From Staphylococcus schleiferi (GTDB lineage Bacteria > Bacillota > Bacilli > Staphylococcales > Staphylococcaceae), in assembly GCF_900458895.1 (NCBI RefSeq), contig NZ_LR962863.1:744001-808000 (forward strand): a DNA stretch of 64,000 nt, given 5' to 3'. The notes below the pieces were generated by a model that worked only from the letters and a program-made list of their open reading frames with translations, was not told the origin of the DNA and searched no databases. Both the position numbers and the translations under genes were made by a program. Below are positions 41,672-52,314 of the stretch, in pieces (position 1 is the first letter of the stretch; every line of letters starts with the position of its first letter).

Positions 41672-42974
41672 ATGAGAATGGTAGATATTATTGCAAAGAA
41701 ACGCGATGGACATACGCTTACAAAGGAAGAAATACAATTCTTTGTAAACGGTTACACAAATGGGGAGATTCCTGATTATCAAATGTCTAGTTTAGCGATG
41801 GCAATTTTCTTTCAAGATATGTCAGATGAAGAGCGTGCAGATTTAACGATGGCAATGGTCGCTTCTGGAGATCAAATTGATCTTTCAAATATAGAAGGCA
41901 TCAAAGTCGACAAGCATTCAACTGGAGGCGTGGGTGATACAACGACGCTTGTATTGGCACCGTTAGTTGCTGCGTTAGATGTTCCTGTAGCTAAAATGAG
42001 TGGACGTGGTTTAGGTCATACAGGCGGTACGATAGATAAATTGGAATCAGTTAAAGGATTCCATGTTGAAATATCTGAAGATGAATTTGTACGACTTGTG
42101 AATGAAGATCATGTGGCTGTAATAGGTCAAACAGGTAATCTGACACCAGCTGATAAAAAAATCTATGCTTTGCGCGATGTTACAGGTACAGTGAATTCAA
42201 TTCCTTTAATTGCATCTTCAATTATGAGTAAGAAGATTGCTGCAGGTGCGGATGCGATTGTACTTGATGTTAAAACAGGTAATGGTGCCTTTATGAAAAC
42301 AGTGGAAGATGCAGAAGCTTTAGCACATGCGATGGTTAAAATTGGAAATCAAGTGGGACGTCAAACAATGGCAATCATTTCTGACATGAGTCAACCTCTC
42401 GGCTTTGCAATCGGGAATGCTTTAGAATTAAAAGAAGCGATTGACACGTTAAAAGGAGAAGGACCAGAAGATTTAACCGAACTTGTTTTGACACTCGGTT
42501 CACAAATGGTGGTATTAGCTCAAAAAGCGAGCCAATTTAGAAGAAGCACGCGAAATGTTAAAAGAAGTCATTGAAAATGGTAAAGCCTTAGAGAAATTCA
42601 AAACATTTTTAAGTAATCAAGGTGGCGACGCAACTATCGTTGATGATCCATCACAATTGCCAACAGCACAATATCAATTCGAATTACCTGCAAAACAATC
42701 TGGTGTTGTTGCAGAAATGATTGCAAATGAAATTGGTATTGCATCTATGATGTTAGGGGCAGGACGCCAAACGAAAGAAGATGAGATTGATCTTGCTGTA
42801 GGACTCGTTTTGAATAAAAAAATAGGTGACCGTGTCGAAGAAGGAGAATCTCTATTAACGATTCATGCGAATACACAGGATGTTGAAGCAGTAAAAGAAA
42901 AATTGTATGATAATATTACAATCTTAGAACAAGCATCACAGCCGAAATTAATTCATACTATCATTACTGAATAA
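41672..42974 (+). pseudogene. pdp: Pyrimidine-nucleoside phosphorylase Pdp, frame broken by +1 near 42530
   Basis: Phosphorolysis of uridine and (deoxy)thymidine. The first frame covers the helical and phosphate-binding domains ([13 protein letters not shown] near residue 81, [11 protein letters not shown] near 108) and fails within 42521-42534, soon after [14 protein letters not shown]; the C-terminal domain resumes at [20 protein letters not shown]. Removing one base (an A of CAAAAAG at 42522-42526, or a base in GCGAGCC) gives 433 residues, the family length. GAGG 7 nt before ATG 41672 sets the start. Probably an indel error. Confidence 0.87.
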
Positions 42975-42985
42975 AGGGTGTTGAG

Positions 42986-43339
42986 ATGAAAAAAGTAGGT
43001 CGCATTTTAATAGGTATTGGATTTTTGATTATTGGTGTTTTACATTTTACGAGAGAACGTCGATTCAGAAATATTGTACCTCATTATTTACCATTCAAAA
43101 AGGCTGCTGTGCTAGTTACAGGCGTATGTGAAATATGGATAGGCATAAAGCTACTTTTGGCGCGTCCATCTGATGCATTGAAACGTTGGATTAACTATTT
43201 CTTATTATCTGTTTTTCCAGCAAATATTTATATGGCACGACGTCGATTGCCGCTTGGTGATAAAGAATTATCAGACACGGCAAGATACGGTAGACTACCG
43301 CTTCAATTCCTTTTCATGTATCTCATTAAAAAATTATAA
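42986..43339 (+). CDS. DoxX-like family membrane protein
   Basis: 117 residues with about four hydrophobic segments; GIGFLIIGVLHFT near residue 10 and VTGVCEIWIGIKLLLAR near 45 match DoxX-like proteins, linked in other bacteria to quinone/thiol redox complexes. It starts 11 bp after pdp (ribosome site GGGTG) and may be co-transcribed with it. Function in staphylococci unknown. Confidence 0.78.
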   Translation: MKKVGRILIGIGFLIIGVLHFTRERRFRNIVPHYLPFKKAAVLVTGVCEIWIGIKLLLARPSDALKRWINYFLLSVFPANIYMARRRLPLGDKELSDTARYGRLPLQFLFMYLIKKL

Positions 43340-43350
43340 TTGTAAACTTT

Positions 43351-43400
43351 AAAAAGGCATTTCAAGTTGTGTATCACACACAATTTGGAATGCCTTTTGT
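43351..43400. terminator. Terminator between DoxX-like gene and luxS
   Basis: AAAAGGCATTTCAAGTTGTG pairs with CACAATTTGGAATGCCTTTT across a short loop. It is long, symmetric and serves both converging transcripts. Confidence 0.85.
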
Positions 43401-43463
43401 TCAGTCAAAGCGATTTATCATTATTTTCATATCGTCATTCTATTTTAAAACGTGACTTTATAT

Positions 43464-43940
43464 TTATACGTGTGCACCTGTTCCAAAAACATCATGCCAT
43501 TGGTCACGTTTATCTAAAAATGATTGTGCAATTGCTTGAGCGCCCTCTAAAGAATGTGAAGCAGCCCAACCACATTGTAATTCATTGCAAGCAGGAACTT
43601 CTTTTGCCTCAAGTACATCTTGTATTGTTTTTTCAATAATATTTAATACATCGTCATAATCATCATGATTGATAAAAGAAACATAAAAACCAGTTTGGCA
43701 ACCCATCGGACTTAAATCAACCACTTTATCTGTATGGTTTCTAATATTCTCAGCCATCAAATGCTCTAGAGAATGCAATCCAGGCATGTCCATGTGCGCT
43801 TTATTTGGCTGCTTGAAACGAATGTCATATTTATAAATTTCATCTCCGTTAATTCCTTTCATTTTACCAGCCAAGCGAATATAAGGCGCAACCACTTTAG
43901 TGTGATCCAAGTTAAAACTTTCAACGTTCATTTTTGGCAT
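43464..43940 (-). CDS. luxS: S-ribosylhomocysteine lyase LuxS
   Basis: 158 residues; splits S-ribosylhomocysteine into homocysteine and DPD, the AI-2 precursor, in the activated methyl cycle. The metal motif is [14 protein letters not shown] (His and Glu near 54-58) and the third ligand region is [12 protein letters not shown] near 125. AAGGAGG precedes the ATG at 43940. It is divergent from the SAM-riboswitch operon, so two parts of S-adenosylmethionine-related metabolism sit side by side. Confidence 0.96.
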   Translation of the reverse strand: MPKMNVESFNLDHTKVVAPYIRLAGKMKGINGDEIYKYDIRFKQPNKAHMDMPGLHSLEHLMAENIRNHTDKVVDLSPMGCQTGFYVSFINHDDYDDVLNIIEKTIQDVLEAKEVPACNELQCGWAASHSLEGAQAIAQSFLDKRDQWHDVFGTGAHV

Positions 43941-44121
43941 TTGTACAAACCTCCTTCATGTGTAATTTCATTTTAACACAAATTAGGATGATTGAAAGTA
44001 AAAAAACTGAGCTAATTACTCAGTTATACAAAAAATAAGATAGAAATTTTTGATTTATCTGTAAAAAATACATGACAAATTGTCCTAAATCCGATAAAAT
44101 AAGTACAAATTTAATAAATAT

Positions 44122-44229
44122 TTATCAAGAGTGGTGGAGGGAATTGGCCCTACGAAGCCCTGCAACCTCATCGTAAAGCGATAAAGGTGCTAAATCCAAC
44201 AGTCTATAATGGGCTGAAAGATAAAAACG
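44122..44229 (+). ncRNA. SAM-I (S-box) riboswitch
   Basis: S-box consensus elements in order: TTATCAAGAGTGGTGGAGGGA, TTGGCCCTACGAAGCCCTGCAACC, AAGGTGCTAAATCCAACAG, and the closing GCTGAAAGATAAAA. It lies about 100 nt upstream of the M20 amidohydrolase start. The CATCAACCACA/TGTGTTGAT hairpin (44254-44285), followed by a loose T stretch (44301-44310), is the likely expression platform. High SAM should switch the operon off. Confidence 0.92.
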
Positions 44230-44325
44230 ACAAAGATGTTATCACCGGCGTACATCAACCACACTTGAAAACATATGTGTTGATAGTATAGGATGATAAC
44301 TTTTTTGTTTGGAAGGAGTTTTAAT

Positions 44326-45511
44326 TTGGTATCAGTGAGACAACGGATTTTAGATTATATAGATAACAACAGATTGAAATACATTGATATGAGTCATCAA
44401 ATTCATGAAAGACCTGAGATTGGAAATGAAGAGTTATTTGCTTCGAGATTGCTCATTGATCATTTAATTGAGTGTGGTTTCGAAGTTGAGCGCGACATTG
44501 CAGGTCATTCAACTGGATTTATAGCCACTTATGAATCGGCAAAGGAAGGGCCTACAATCAGCTATCTTGCTGAATATGATGCACTTCCAGGATTAGGTCA
44601 TGCCTGTGGTCATAACATTATCGGTACAGCGAGTGTCTTAGCAGGTACAGCACTTAAGCAGGTCGTCGAAGAAATCGGTGGGAAAGTCGTCATCTTCGGT
44701 TGCCCAGCTGAAGAAGGCGGAGAAAATGGAAGTGCCAAAGCGAGTTATGTTAAAGAAGGCATATTTGACGATGTAGATGTTGCGTTAATGGTACATCCAG
44801 GTAATGAAACATATCCAACCAATCACACACTTGCGGTAGATGTACTAGATATTAAATTTTATGGTAAAAGTGCGCATGCTTCAGAGAATGCTTATGAAGC
44901 ACGTAACGCTTTAGATGCGATGATTAGTTTTTTTTAATGGTGTTGCACAAATTCGTCAGCATATTAAAAAGACTGAGCGCGTACATGGCGTAATTTTAGA
45001 TGGTGGCAAGGCCGCGAATATCATTCCAGATTTCACACATGCACGTTTTTATACGCGTGCGACGACACGAAAGGAATTGGATGTTCTCACTGGACGTGTT
45101 CATGATATCGCTAAGGGGGCAGCGATACAAATGAGTTGTGATTTTGAGTTTGAGCCTATTCAAAATGGCGTCAATGAGTTTGTGAAATCACCAGAACTCG
45201 ATTTGTTATTTGAACAATATGCAACAGAACTAGGGGAAGAGGTAAGTCATGATGATTTTGGGTATGGTTCAACGGACACGGGGAATGTCAGCCATGTTGT
45301 ACCAACGATACACCCACATGTCAAAATTGGGCCAAGAAGCTTGGTGGGGCATACCCATCGATTTAGAGAAGCTGCTGCAAGTCCAATGGGGGATAAAGCA
45401 CTGATAAGAGGTGCAAAGATCATTGCATTAATGGGGGCTACATTAATTCAAGATAGAGATCTCTTAGCTACAATTCAAAAGGAGCATCAAATTAAAAGGG
45501 AGAAGTTATAA
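44326..45511 (+). pseudogene. M20-family amidohydrolase, frame broken by +1 in a T8 run
   Basis: Zinc amidohydrolase of the M20D type (AbgB/YxeP/hippurate hydrolase relatives). Metal-site motifs EYDALPGLGHACGHN near residue 83 and PAEEGGENGSAK near 127 are intact. GGAAGGAG (44311-44318) fits TTG 44326. The frame breaks at eight Ts (44928-44935) after NALDAMISFF; with seven Ts it runs on through NGVAQIRQHIKK to 45511, giving 394 residues. It is the first gene behind the SAM riboswitch and abuts the ATP-grasp gene. The substrate is unknown; S-box control suggests a sulfur-containing or methionine-related amide. Confidence 0.84.
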
Positions 45512-46703
45512 ATGACGGTACAAAATAATCACGCACCCCGCTTAACAATGGGTGATATTTATGAAACAAACGTGGTCTATACTTCTAGACCTTCTTATGT
45601 TTCCAATCCTTGGTTAGAACCAGATGAACATCAATCCAACTTTTTAACTGGGAGAGAGTTGTTGATTGCCAATTTACCAGTCATCGTTCATGAAGCGAGT
45701 GTGACACATAAATTAGCACAGCTTTTTCAAATGATTGGACGATCCATACCGGATAATGTCATCACATTTAGAGACCAAGAGAGTTATGAAGGTGCACTGA
45801 AACATTTGGCAACTGTCGAAGAACGTCAGATTTATTTTCAATATGTTCATGACGACTCGATTGTTGATGCAGCACACTATGCTATGGATAAAAAATTATT
45901 TGTTGAGTTGAATAATAAGTCATTAATTCCAAAATGGACTCAGAATCAGTTTTTACCAAAAACGCGAAATCGTAACATATGAAAATTTTAAGTCAGCCAT
46001 TCAATCTTGGTCACTTCCAGTTGTAATAAAGCCTGGGGATGATTTACCTACTGCTGGAGGCTATGGCGTGATGATATGTTATAACGAGCAAGAATTAAAC
46101 GAAGCGATTGCCCGTGTAGAAAAAGCACAAGAAGCGACGAAAACGTTGATCATTGAGCAATGTATCGAAGCGGTGGATAACTATTGTGTGCAGTACGCTT
46201 GGCATCCTGATGAAGGTATTATATACCTCGGTGCAGCGAAACAATTAACAAATGAATATGGTTTTTATAATGGCAATGTGAATGCTTTAGAGGTACCTGA
46301 AAAAGTAATCGAAGCAGGCCGGAAAATAATGGAAAATGGTGTTTCTCAAGGATTTATCGGTATTGCTGGATTCGATATTCTTGTGGATGCTGAAGGCGAC
46401 GTATATGCGATAGATTTAAATTTCCGGCAAAATGGTTCGACGAGTATGCTCTTGCTAGAACCACAATTAACCGGCAAGCATCACAAGTTTTATAGTTACT
46501 TTGCAAATGGAGATAATGAACGGTTCTTTAATGCCATTTCTTCCTTTGTAGAGCAAGGTGTTTTATATCCTTTATCCTATTACGATGGAGATTGGTATGA
46601 AGATCAACATGTCAATTCAAGATTTGCATGTATTTGGCATGCTGATAGTGAAGCAGACATTCGAGCATATGAGCAACAATTTATAGAAATGGCGGGGCTA
46701 TAA
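45512..46703 (+). pseudogene. ATP-grasp domain protein, frame broken by +1 in an A5 run
   Basis: ATP-grasp ligase family, 396 residues when corrected. The N-terminal pre-ATP-grasp part runs to about 135; the ATP-grasp core has VVIKPGDD near 170 and DLNFRQNGSTSM near 312 (Mg/ATP site). The frame breaks at five As (45958-45962); with four it reads FLPKREIVTYENF and continues to 46703. ATG 45512 directly follows the amidohydrolase stop (TAAATG), so the two are coupled under the SAM riboswitch. Such enzymes join a carboxylate to an amine; the substrates are not known. Confidence 0.8.
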
Positions 46704-46827
46704 ACAATTCTACTTTGATGTATGATATATTGGTTATATAGAGAAATCAAATCAAGTTTGATGACCGGATAGAAGTGAGAGACTTGTATTCGAGATACAT
46801 TTTGAGTTGAGAAAAAGGAGCAGAGTC

Positions 46828-47499
46828 ATGTCTTACAAAAACGAACGCTTTTATAAAGATATATTAACCAATGAACAGTTTTTCATCGCTGTTAAAGATA
46901 AAAAGATTATTAAGCATAGTCATAATGGGAAGCCATTATTTTGTTTTTGGACACGTGAATCTTTAGCGAAAACCTACTTAGAAACATCCGGTGTGGCCTA
47001 TGACAAAATTAAAGCGATGGATATTGATCAGTTTGCGACTTATGAACTTGATGATATGTTTGACGAAGAAGATGAAGCACTCGTCAATGTGACAGATCGC
47101 GCGCAAGGCCATGAGATTCGAATTATCGAAGTGGTTAGTGACTTGATGACTGATTTAGATAACATTCGTATCCGTGAATTTGTACAAGATGTTGCTAAAA
47201 GTGACACTGTATACGGTTTGAGCCAAAAGGACAACAAACAGTTTATGATTGTATATGATGAGAACGATAATTTTGATCAATCGTACTTTATGCCAGTATG
47301 GAGTTTAAATAAACGTGCAGAAAAAGTGGCAGAAGAAGATTTTGAGACCTTTGAATTGATTGATGTAGAAGGGGAAGTTTTTGCGGAATGGTTAGATGAG
47401 CTACGTGATGATAATCGATATGTAGCTATTGATGTCAAGCCGGGAGTCGTAGGTACGATTGTTTCGGCGCAGAAACTTGCGAATGAACTAACTTTTTAA
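46828..47499 (+). CDS. DUF2750 domain protein
   Basis: 223 residues, acidic, soluble. The N-terminal about 100 residues (YKDILTNEQFFIAVKDKKI; FCFWTRESLAKTYLE) match the DUF2750 pattern, with a related-looking second half (FVQDVAKSDTVYGLSQ; MPVWSLNKRAEKVA), so it may be a tandem. AAAAGGAGC sets ATG 46828 rather than TTG 46807. Function unknown. It converges with coaW. Confidence 0.72.
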   Translation: MSYKNERFYKDILTNEQFFIAVKDKKIIKHSHNGKPLFCFWTRESLAKTYLETSGVAYDKIKAMDIDQFATYELDDMFDEEDEALVNVTDRAQGHEIRIIEVVSDLMTDLDNIRIREFVQDVAKSDTVYGLSQKDNKQFMIVYDENDNFDQSYFMPVWSLNKRAEKVAEEDFETFELIDVEGEVFAEWLDELRDDNRYVAIDVKPGVVGTIVSAQKLANELTF

Positions 47500-47537
47500 T
47501 AACGTATATCGTTATCAATTTTGACCTATTCATAAAT

Positions 47538-47580
47538 AAACGCAGATTAGAAGCCATGTTTCTAATCTGCGTTTTTTTAA
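47538..47580. terminator. Terminator between DUF2750 gene and coaW
   Basis: AAACGCAGATTAGAA pairs with TTCTAATCTGCGTTT around loop GCCATGT, then TTTT. Confidence 0.9.
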
Positions 47581-47585
47581 ATGAA

Positions 47586-48389
47586 TTAATGGGATAAGTA
47601 TAACGTGCCTAATGCGCCAGAAAAGGCACCATTTTTTAAATAGTGAGGGTTGAAACCTCTCAATACTGTATAATCAGTGACCACTTGTTGTAAAAGTGGA
47701 TTATCATGAAATGATGAACCAATATAGACCACATCTTTCACTTGATGTTCTCTTGCGACATGAATGGCTACAGTTGTAATGCTTTCACCAACGACACCGA
47801 TAACGGAAGCAAGTTTATCAGCATCCGTGAAGTTTTGATCGATATTTAACAAGACATGACCAAAATTAGCAGCAGTAAGTTCTCCAGATATAGGCGGGGT
47901 ATCATTTTTATAAATATGCTTCACTTTCAAGTCGATGATGTCACGATTCCCTTTTAATGCGAGATTCGTTAATGTGGCATATTCAGTAATACCAGTGAGG
48001 AGATAACCCAATCCTTGAATCATGCCGCCCCCTGTACCTATACCACCTACGCGTTCTTGTTCTAAGCCGTCTGTTAAATGAAGTGATGTGCCAGTCCCTA
48101 CATTTGTGAAAATGTATCGATCAATATGAATACCTTGTTCTTCTAAAAAGAGCTGAACGCCTCGAGCCGCAGCGTCAAATTCGATATATGTTTGCGCATT
48201 ACATGTTAAATGCTCACTTAAAGTTTTCGCGTTTCCTCCTGTAATATGTATATCCTGGCAAGGCTGTTGATTCAACCATTCAGCAACGGTTTCTAGTTCT
48301 GTTGTCTGATAGACCTTAAATGATCGTTCGCCCTCATTTTCTATTGCAATTTTTATCAAAGTACCGCCAGCATCTATGCCAATACGCAT
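47586..48389 (-). CDS. coaW: Type II pantothenate kinase CoaW
   Basis: 267 residues; phosphorylates pantothenate in CoA synthesis. Staphylococci use this type II (eukaryote-like) enzyme, not inhibited by CoA. ATP-site motifs: [12 protein letters not shown] at the N-terminus, [10 protein letters not shown] near residue 99, [17 protein letters not shown] near 115 and [11 protein letters not shown] near 221. Start at ATG 48389 with GAGGTGA upstream. It converges with the DUF2750 gene and is followed upstream by the BCCT gene, which has its own terminator between. Confidence 0.95.
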   Translation of the reverse strand: MRIGIDAGGTLIKIAIENEGERSFKVYQTTELETVAEWLNQQPCQDIHITGGNAKTLSEHLTCNAQTYIEFDAAARGVQLFLEEQGIHIDRYIFTNVGTGTSLHLTDGLEQERVGGIGTGGGMIQGLGYLLTGITEYATLTNLALKGNRDIIDLKVKHIYKNDTPPISGELTAANFGHVLLNIDQNFTDADKLASVIGVVGESITTVAIHVAREHQVKDVVYIGSSFHDNPLLQQVVTDYTVLRGFNPHYLKNGAFSGALGTLYLSH

Positions 48390-48499
48390 GATTAGTCACC
48401 TCGAATTTTTGTTTATCACCAATATATACTATACGATAATGACAAAATTACAAGCGTTAATTCAAAGTTTAATTTTAAAATAAATGAGAGTGTAAGCAA

Positions 48500-48540
48500 T
48501 AAAAGGACGAAGTTGGGCGTGTGTTCCCAACCTCGTCCAT
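48500..48540 (-). terminator. Terminator after the BCCT transporter gene
   Basis: GGACGAAGTTGGG pairs with CCCAACCTCGTCC (one mismatch); on the minus strand TTTT follows. Confidence 0.85.
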
Positions 48541-48588
48541 TATTGAGGTATGCACAAATGAGATTGGCTTCATTAAAGAAAGCTTTGA

Positions 48589-50181
48589 TTACATTTCATG
48601 ATCTCGTTCCCGATCTTCTATTGTTCTTGAAAAATCTTTATCATCATCAATGTGCGTCATTTTGAAATATTTAGTTGGTTCACGACGCAATGCATTCATC
48701 AATGAAAAAATCATAAGAAACAGAATAATCGAAAAAGGTAATCCTGTTACAACGGATGCAGTTTGTAAACTTGTTAAGCCTCCCGCAACAGTGAGAGAAA
48801 CAGAGATTGCACCAATTAAAATACCCCAGACCAATTTATGCTTCCGTTTAGGATTTTCTACACCGCCTGTTGCCATTCCTGATACGATATGTGTTGTCGA
48901 GTCGGCACTGGTAACAATAAATGTAAAAATAAGAATGATGGCCAATGCACTTGTCACCTCATGTAGAGGAAACTTGCTTAATAATTCAAATAACGCGACT
49001 GTATAATCTTTATCCACTATTTTTTCGATACCGTCATTGTGGTGGAGTGCCCAGTTAATTGCAGTGCCTCCGAATCCTGAAATCCATGCGAATGAAATAC
49101 ATGGTGGAATGATAAGCACACCAATAACAAACTCTCGAATGGTACGTCCTCTTGACACACGGGCAACGAAGCCACCAATAAAAGGAGACCAAGAAATAAC
49201 CCATGCCCAATAGAAAACTGTCCATTTCTGAATCCAAGAATTATCTCCAGAATACGGATCCATTCTTAAGCTATATTGCACAAAGTGAGAAATATAATCC
49301 CCAATTGAAACCGTAAAAGTTTCGACAATAAAGCGTAAATCACCAAAAATAAAAATAAACAAGAGTAAGATGGCACCAACGATAATATTTAGATTACTTA
49401 GCCACTTCACACCTCGATTGATGCCTGTTAAAGCTGAACCCAGAAAAATAATCGTCATCAATAATGTAATTAAAATTAAAGTTAATGATGTGTTAGGTAC
49501 TTTGAAAACGTGATTAAGGCCACCTGCAATTTGTAGTATTCCCAGTCCAATCGATGTTGCGATTCCCATTACAGTCGCAATAATCGCTAAAATATCGATA
49601 ATATTTCGGAAAGGACGTCGGTAAGTCTCACCGAAAACGGGTTCCATTGCAGTAGAAATTAAGCCGTCTCGACTTTTTCGAAATTGGAAATAAGCAACAA
49701 TTAAACCACTCATTGCAAAGATAGACCATTGTGAGATGCCCCAATGGAAGAAGGTATAACCCATCGCGAGTCGAGCTGATTCAACAGTCTGCCCTTTAAC
49801 AGCTTTTGGAAATGGAGAATGCAAATAATGTGTTAAGGGTTCTGCTACACCCCAAAAGACGATACCTACACCTAAACCTGCTGAGAACAACATACCAATC
49901 CATGAAATAAATGAAAATTCAGGTTCTTCATCATCGCGACCTAATTTAAATCGGCCATATCTTGAAATAGCTAAAAAGATTAAAAACACATCTAAAACAA
50001 ACACAATAATTAGAAATAACCAACCAAAATTAAGTGCCAATATGTCATATGTATGCTGTGCATATGCACCAAATGTCTTTGGAAAGATGGCTGCAAGTAA
50101 TGTGAGAATCAAAATAATTGTGAAAGAAACAATATACACAATATTCCGATTTTTTTCTTTAGTACTCTTATGATTTCCCAT
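48589..50181 (-). CDS. BCCT-family glycine betaine/choline transporter (OpuD/BetT type)
   Basis: 530 residues, 12 helices. BCCT signatures: SAGLGVGIVFWGVAEPLTHY near residue 105, FFHWGISQWSIFAMSG near 148, and WTVFYWAWVISWSPFIGGFV near 318, which includes the Trp/Phe substrate cage. It imports an osmolyte such as glycine betaine with Na+; the precise substrate is not decidable. AAAGGGGATATT before ATG 50181 sets the start. The C-terminal tail is charged and hydrophilic, as in osmosensing members. Confidence 0.9.
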   Translation of the reverse strand: MGNHKSTKEKNRNIVYIVSFTIILILTLLAAIFPKTFGAYAQHTYDILALNFGWLFLIIVFVLDVFLIFLAISRYGRFKLGRDDEEPEFSFISWIGMLFSAGLGVGIVFWGVAEPLTHYLHSPFPKAVKGQTVESARLAMGYTFFHWGISQWSIFAMSGLIVAYFQFRKSRDGLISTAMEPVFGETYRRPFRNIIDILAIIATVMGIATSIGLGILQIAGGLNHVFKVPNTSLTLILITLLMTIIFLGSALTGINRGVKWLSNLNIIVGAILLLFIFIFGDLRFIVETFTVSIGDYISHFVQYSLRMDPYSGDNSWIQKWTVFYWAWVISWSPFIGGFVARVSRGRTIREFVIGVLIIPPCISFAWISGFGGTAINWALHHNDGIEKIVDKDYTVALFELLSKFPLHEVTSALAIILIFTFIVTSADSTTHIVSGMATGGVENPKRKHKLVWGILIGAISVSLTVAGGLTSLQTASVVTGLPFSIILFLMIFSLMNALRREPTKYFKMTHIDDDKDFSRTIEDRERDHEM

Positions 50182-50485
50182 AATATCCCCTTTCAAATTT
50201 TACGCGCATAAAACTGAGTGCTGACAGATTGTTTCACCTTTTACAAAGATAATCTTTATTGAGAGAAGTTAGATTTAAACTCAATGTAACTACAAATATC
50301 TTTGCGAGTCATTATTTTAATGCCTTATCAATATATAAATGAAATAACATTCCAGCAGCGATAATCCATTCATCATAACGCGCTGGCTTTTGTTATTTTT
50401 ATACTACATTTCCTCTAAAAACTTGTTTGAACGTTACCAAATGTGTCAACATAAGTATTAGGAAAATGTAAAGGGATGGTAAAAA

Positions 50486-51349
50486 ATGACCCAAAAAAGT
50501 AAGCGCTTTGATGATATTACTATACAATTATTTGAAGAGCAATACCGAGATGCACTCTATCATTTTAAATTAAGTGAACGTCAACGAATCTATTCTTCTT
50601 TACCCAAAGAAGTTTTAGATGATGCATTAGAAGATAAAAATAGAGAAGCAAATATCGTTTTAAATGATCAAAATGAAGTGATTGGTTTCTTTGTATTACA
50701 TCAACATTATCAACATGAAGGCTACGATACACCTAAAGAAGTCATTTATGTGCGTTCATTATCCATCAATGAAGCATATCAAGGCCATGGTTACGGTACT
50801 AAAATGATGATGACTTTGCCAGAATATGTCCAAACTATTTTTCCAGATTTCAACCATTTATATTTGGTTGTTGATGCAGAGAATGAGGCGGCTTGGAATG
50901 TTTATGAACGTGCAGGTTCTATCCATACGGCTACGAAAGAAGAAGGGCCCATTGGGAAAGAACGTCTGTACTATTTAGATTTAGATTCTAAATATGTATC
51001 ATCGTTAAAATTAAAACAGAGCGCATCATCCGAAGAAGGCACAATTGAGGTAGTTGATCTTGTTCTTGATCATCAAAAAGTAGGTTTTATTGCGATTGAA
51101 CAGTTTGATCAAAGATTAATCATACGAGCACTTTACGTAAATGATGCATATCGAGACACAGGTATTGCGCAAAGTGCATTACGTCAATTAGCGACATATG
51201 TTCGTAAACAAAATCAAAAGATTAAGGTTATCGAAATCACATTATTTGGTCCAAATCATCAATTAAAAACATTGTTTGAAAAAAGTAATTTTGTTGAAAC
51301 GCTATCAACAGAAGATTATACTACGTTAGAAAAGTATATTAACTATTAG
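50486..51349 (+). CDS. GNAT-family protein with two acetyltransferase modules
   Basis: 287 residues. The first GNAT domain (about 10-165) has VRSLSINEAYQGHGYGTKMM, a good acetyl-CoA motif A, and EAAWNVYERAG. The second (about 175-285) has IRALYVNDAYRDTGIAQSAL, where the Q/RxxGxG/A motif is worn (RDTGIA), and LKTLFEKSNF. One active and one degenerate domain is likely. Substrate unknown. AAAGGGATGG precedes ATG 50486. Confidence 0.82.
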   Translation: MTQKSKRFDDITIQLFEEQYRDALYHFKLSERQRIYSSLPKEVLDDALEDKNREANIVLNDQNEVIGFFVLHQHYQHEGYDTPKEVIYVRSLSINEAYQGHGYGTKMMMTLPEYVQTIFPDFNHLYLVVDAENEAAWNVYERAGSIHTATKEEGPIGKERLYYLDLDSKYVSSLKLKQSASSEEGTIEVVDLVLDHQKVGFIAIEQFDQRLIIRALYVNDAYRDTGIAQSALRQLATYVRKQNQKIKVIEITLFGPNHQLKTLFEKSNFVETLSTEDYTTLEKYINY

Positions 51350-51716
51350 GATTAAAACGTCACGGACGAATGCTATGTTCATGAATGAAGCATATGCAAA
51401 TCGATGTTGAAAATTCACACTTTAAATTTTATTGATGACTGCATTCTAGTTGCGTAAAATGACAAAAAGAAGATATAAGACCGAAGTCATGGAAAATGTG
51501 ATTGAACATATTGCGAAATGACGTTGAGTGATTTATAATTTACTTTTGTTAATGTCAGTGTTAAAACACCAATGTTGCAACGCATGCACAACGGTTTTGA
51601 CACGAAAGAGTTAAAAGGGAGAACGGCAACGATACGCGATTTCCTTTAAAGATGAAAGAAAGTGTTTGAGTCATTGAATAAATAGAAATGCGAACCTTTG
51701 AAAGGAAGATATGCTG
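51350..51716. other. Intergenic region between GNAT gene and rpoE, no gene recognised
   Basis: 367 bp, no coding frame of note and no strong hairpin. It must contain the rpoE promoter; I cannot place it with confidence. Confidence 0.45.
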
Positions 51717-52253
51717 ATGAAATTACAAGATTATACACAAGAGATGGTGGATGAAAAATCATTTATTGATATGGCCTATACGTTATTGAGTGAACAAAAT
51801 CAAACAATGAATTTGTATGATATTATTGATGAATTTAAACGTATCGGACATTACGAAGACGATCAAATTGAAGATCGTATCGTTCAATTTTATACTGATT
51901 TGAATACAGACGGTCGTTTTTTAAGCGTCGGTGATAATATTTGGGGCTTACGTGACTGGTATTCAGTAGATGACATTGAAGAAAAAATAGCGCCAACAAT
52001 TCAAAAATTCGATATTCTTGATGAAGATGATGAAGAAGATAAAAACCTTACATTATTAGGTGAAGACGATTCTGAAGGTGATATCAATATTCCAAATCAT
52101 ACAGATGATCAAGAAGGCCTTGCTGACCCTGAAGATGAACGTGTAGAAGATGAAATTGAAGATTCTGATTTAGTTGTTGAAGATGATGAAGAAGAAATCG
52201 ATGAAACATACGATGATGAGGATGAAGAAGAAGAGGACGAAGAAGAATTTTAA
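51717..52253 (+). CDS. rpoE: RNA polymerase delta subunit RpoE
   Basis: 178 residues. Structured N-terminal HARE-HTH domain (about 1-90: [37 protein letters not shown]) followed by a highly acidic, disordered C-terminal half that is mostly Asp and Glu. Delta speeds polymerase recycling and lowers non-specific binding. AAAGGAAG at 51701-51708 favours ATG 51717 over ATG 51711. It is upstream of pyrG as in other Firmicutes. Confidence 0.95.
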   Translation: MKLQDYTQEMVDEKSFIDMAYTLLSEQNQTMNLYDIIDEFKRIGHYEDDQIEDRIVQFYTDLNTDGRFLSVGDNIWGLRDWYSVDDIEEKIAPTIQKFDILDEDDEEDKNLTLLGEDDSEGDINIPNHTDDQEGLADPEDERVEDEIEDSDLVVEDDEEEIDETYDDEDEEEEDEEEF

Positions 52254-52279
52254 TTCACTCATTTATGCAAGAAAGATGA

Positions 52280-52307
52280 TTGACTTTTCATGTCAAAGTG
52301 ATAAAAT
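52280..52307 (+). promoter_or_regulatory. pyrG promoter with GGGC start site
   Basis: TTGACT (52280-52285), 16-bp spacer, TAAAAT (52302-52307). The expected start is G52315, opening the transcript with GGGCTCC, the signature needed for CTP-controlled reiterative transcription. Confidence 0.75.
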
Positions 52308-52314
52308 TTTATTC

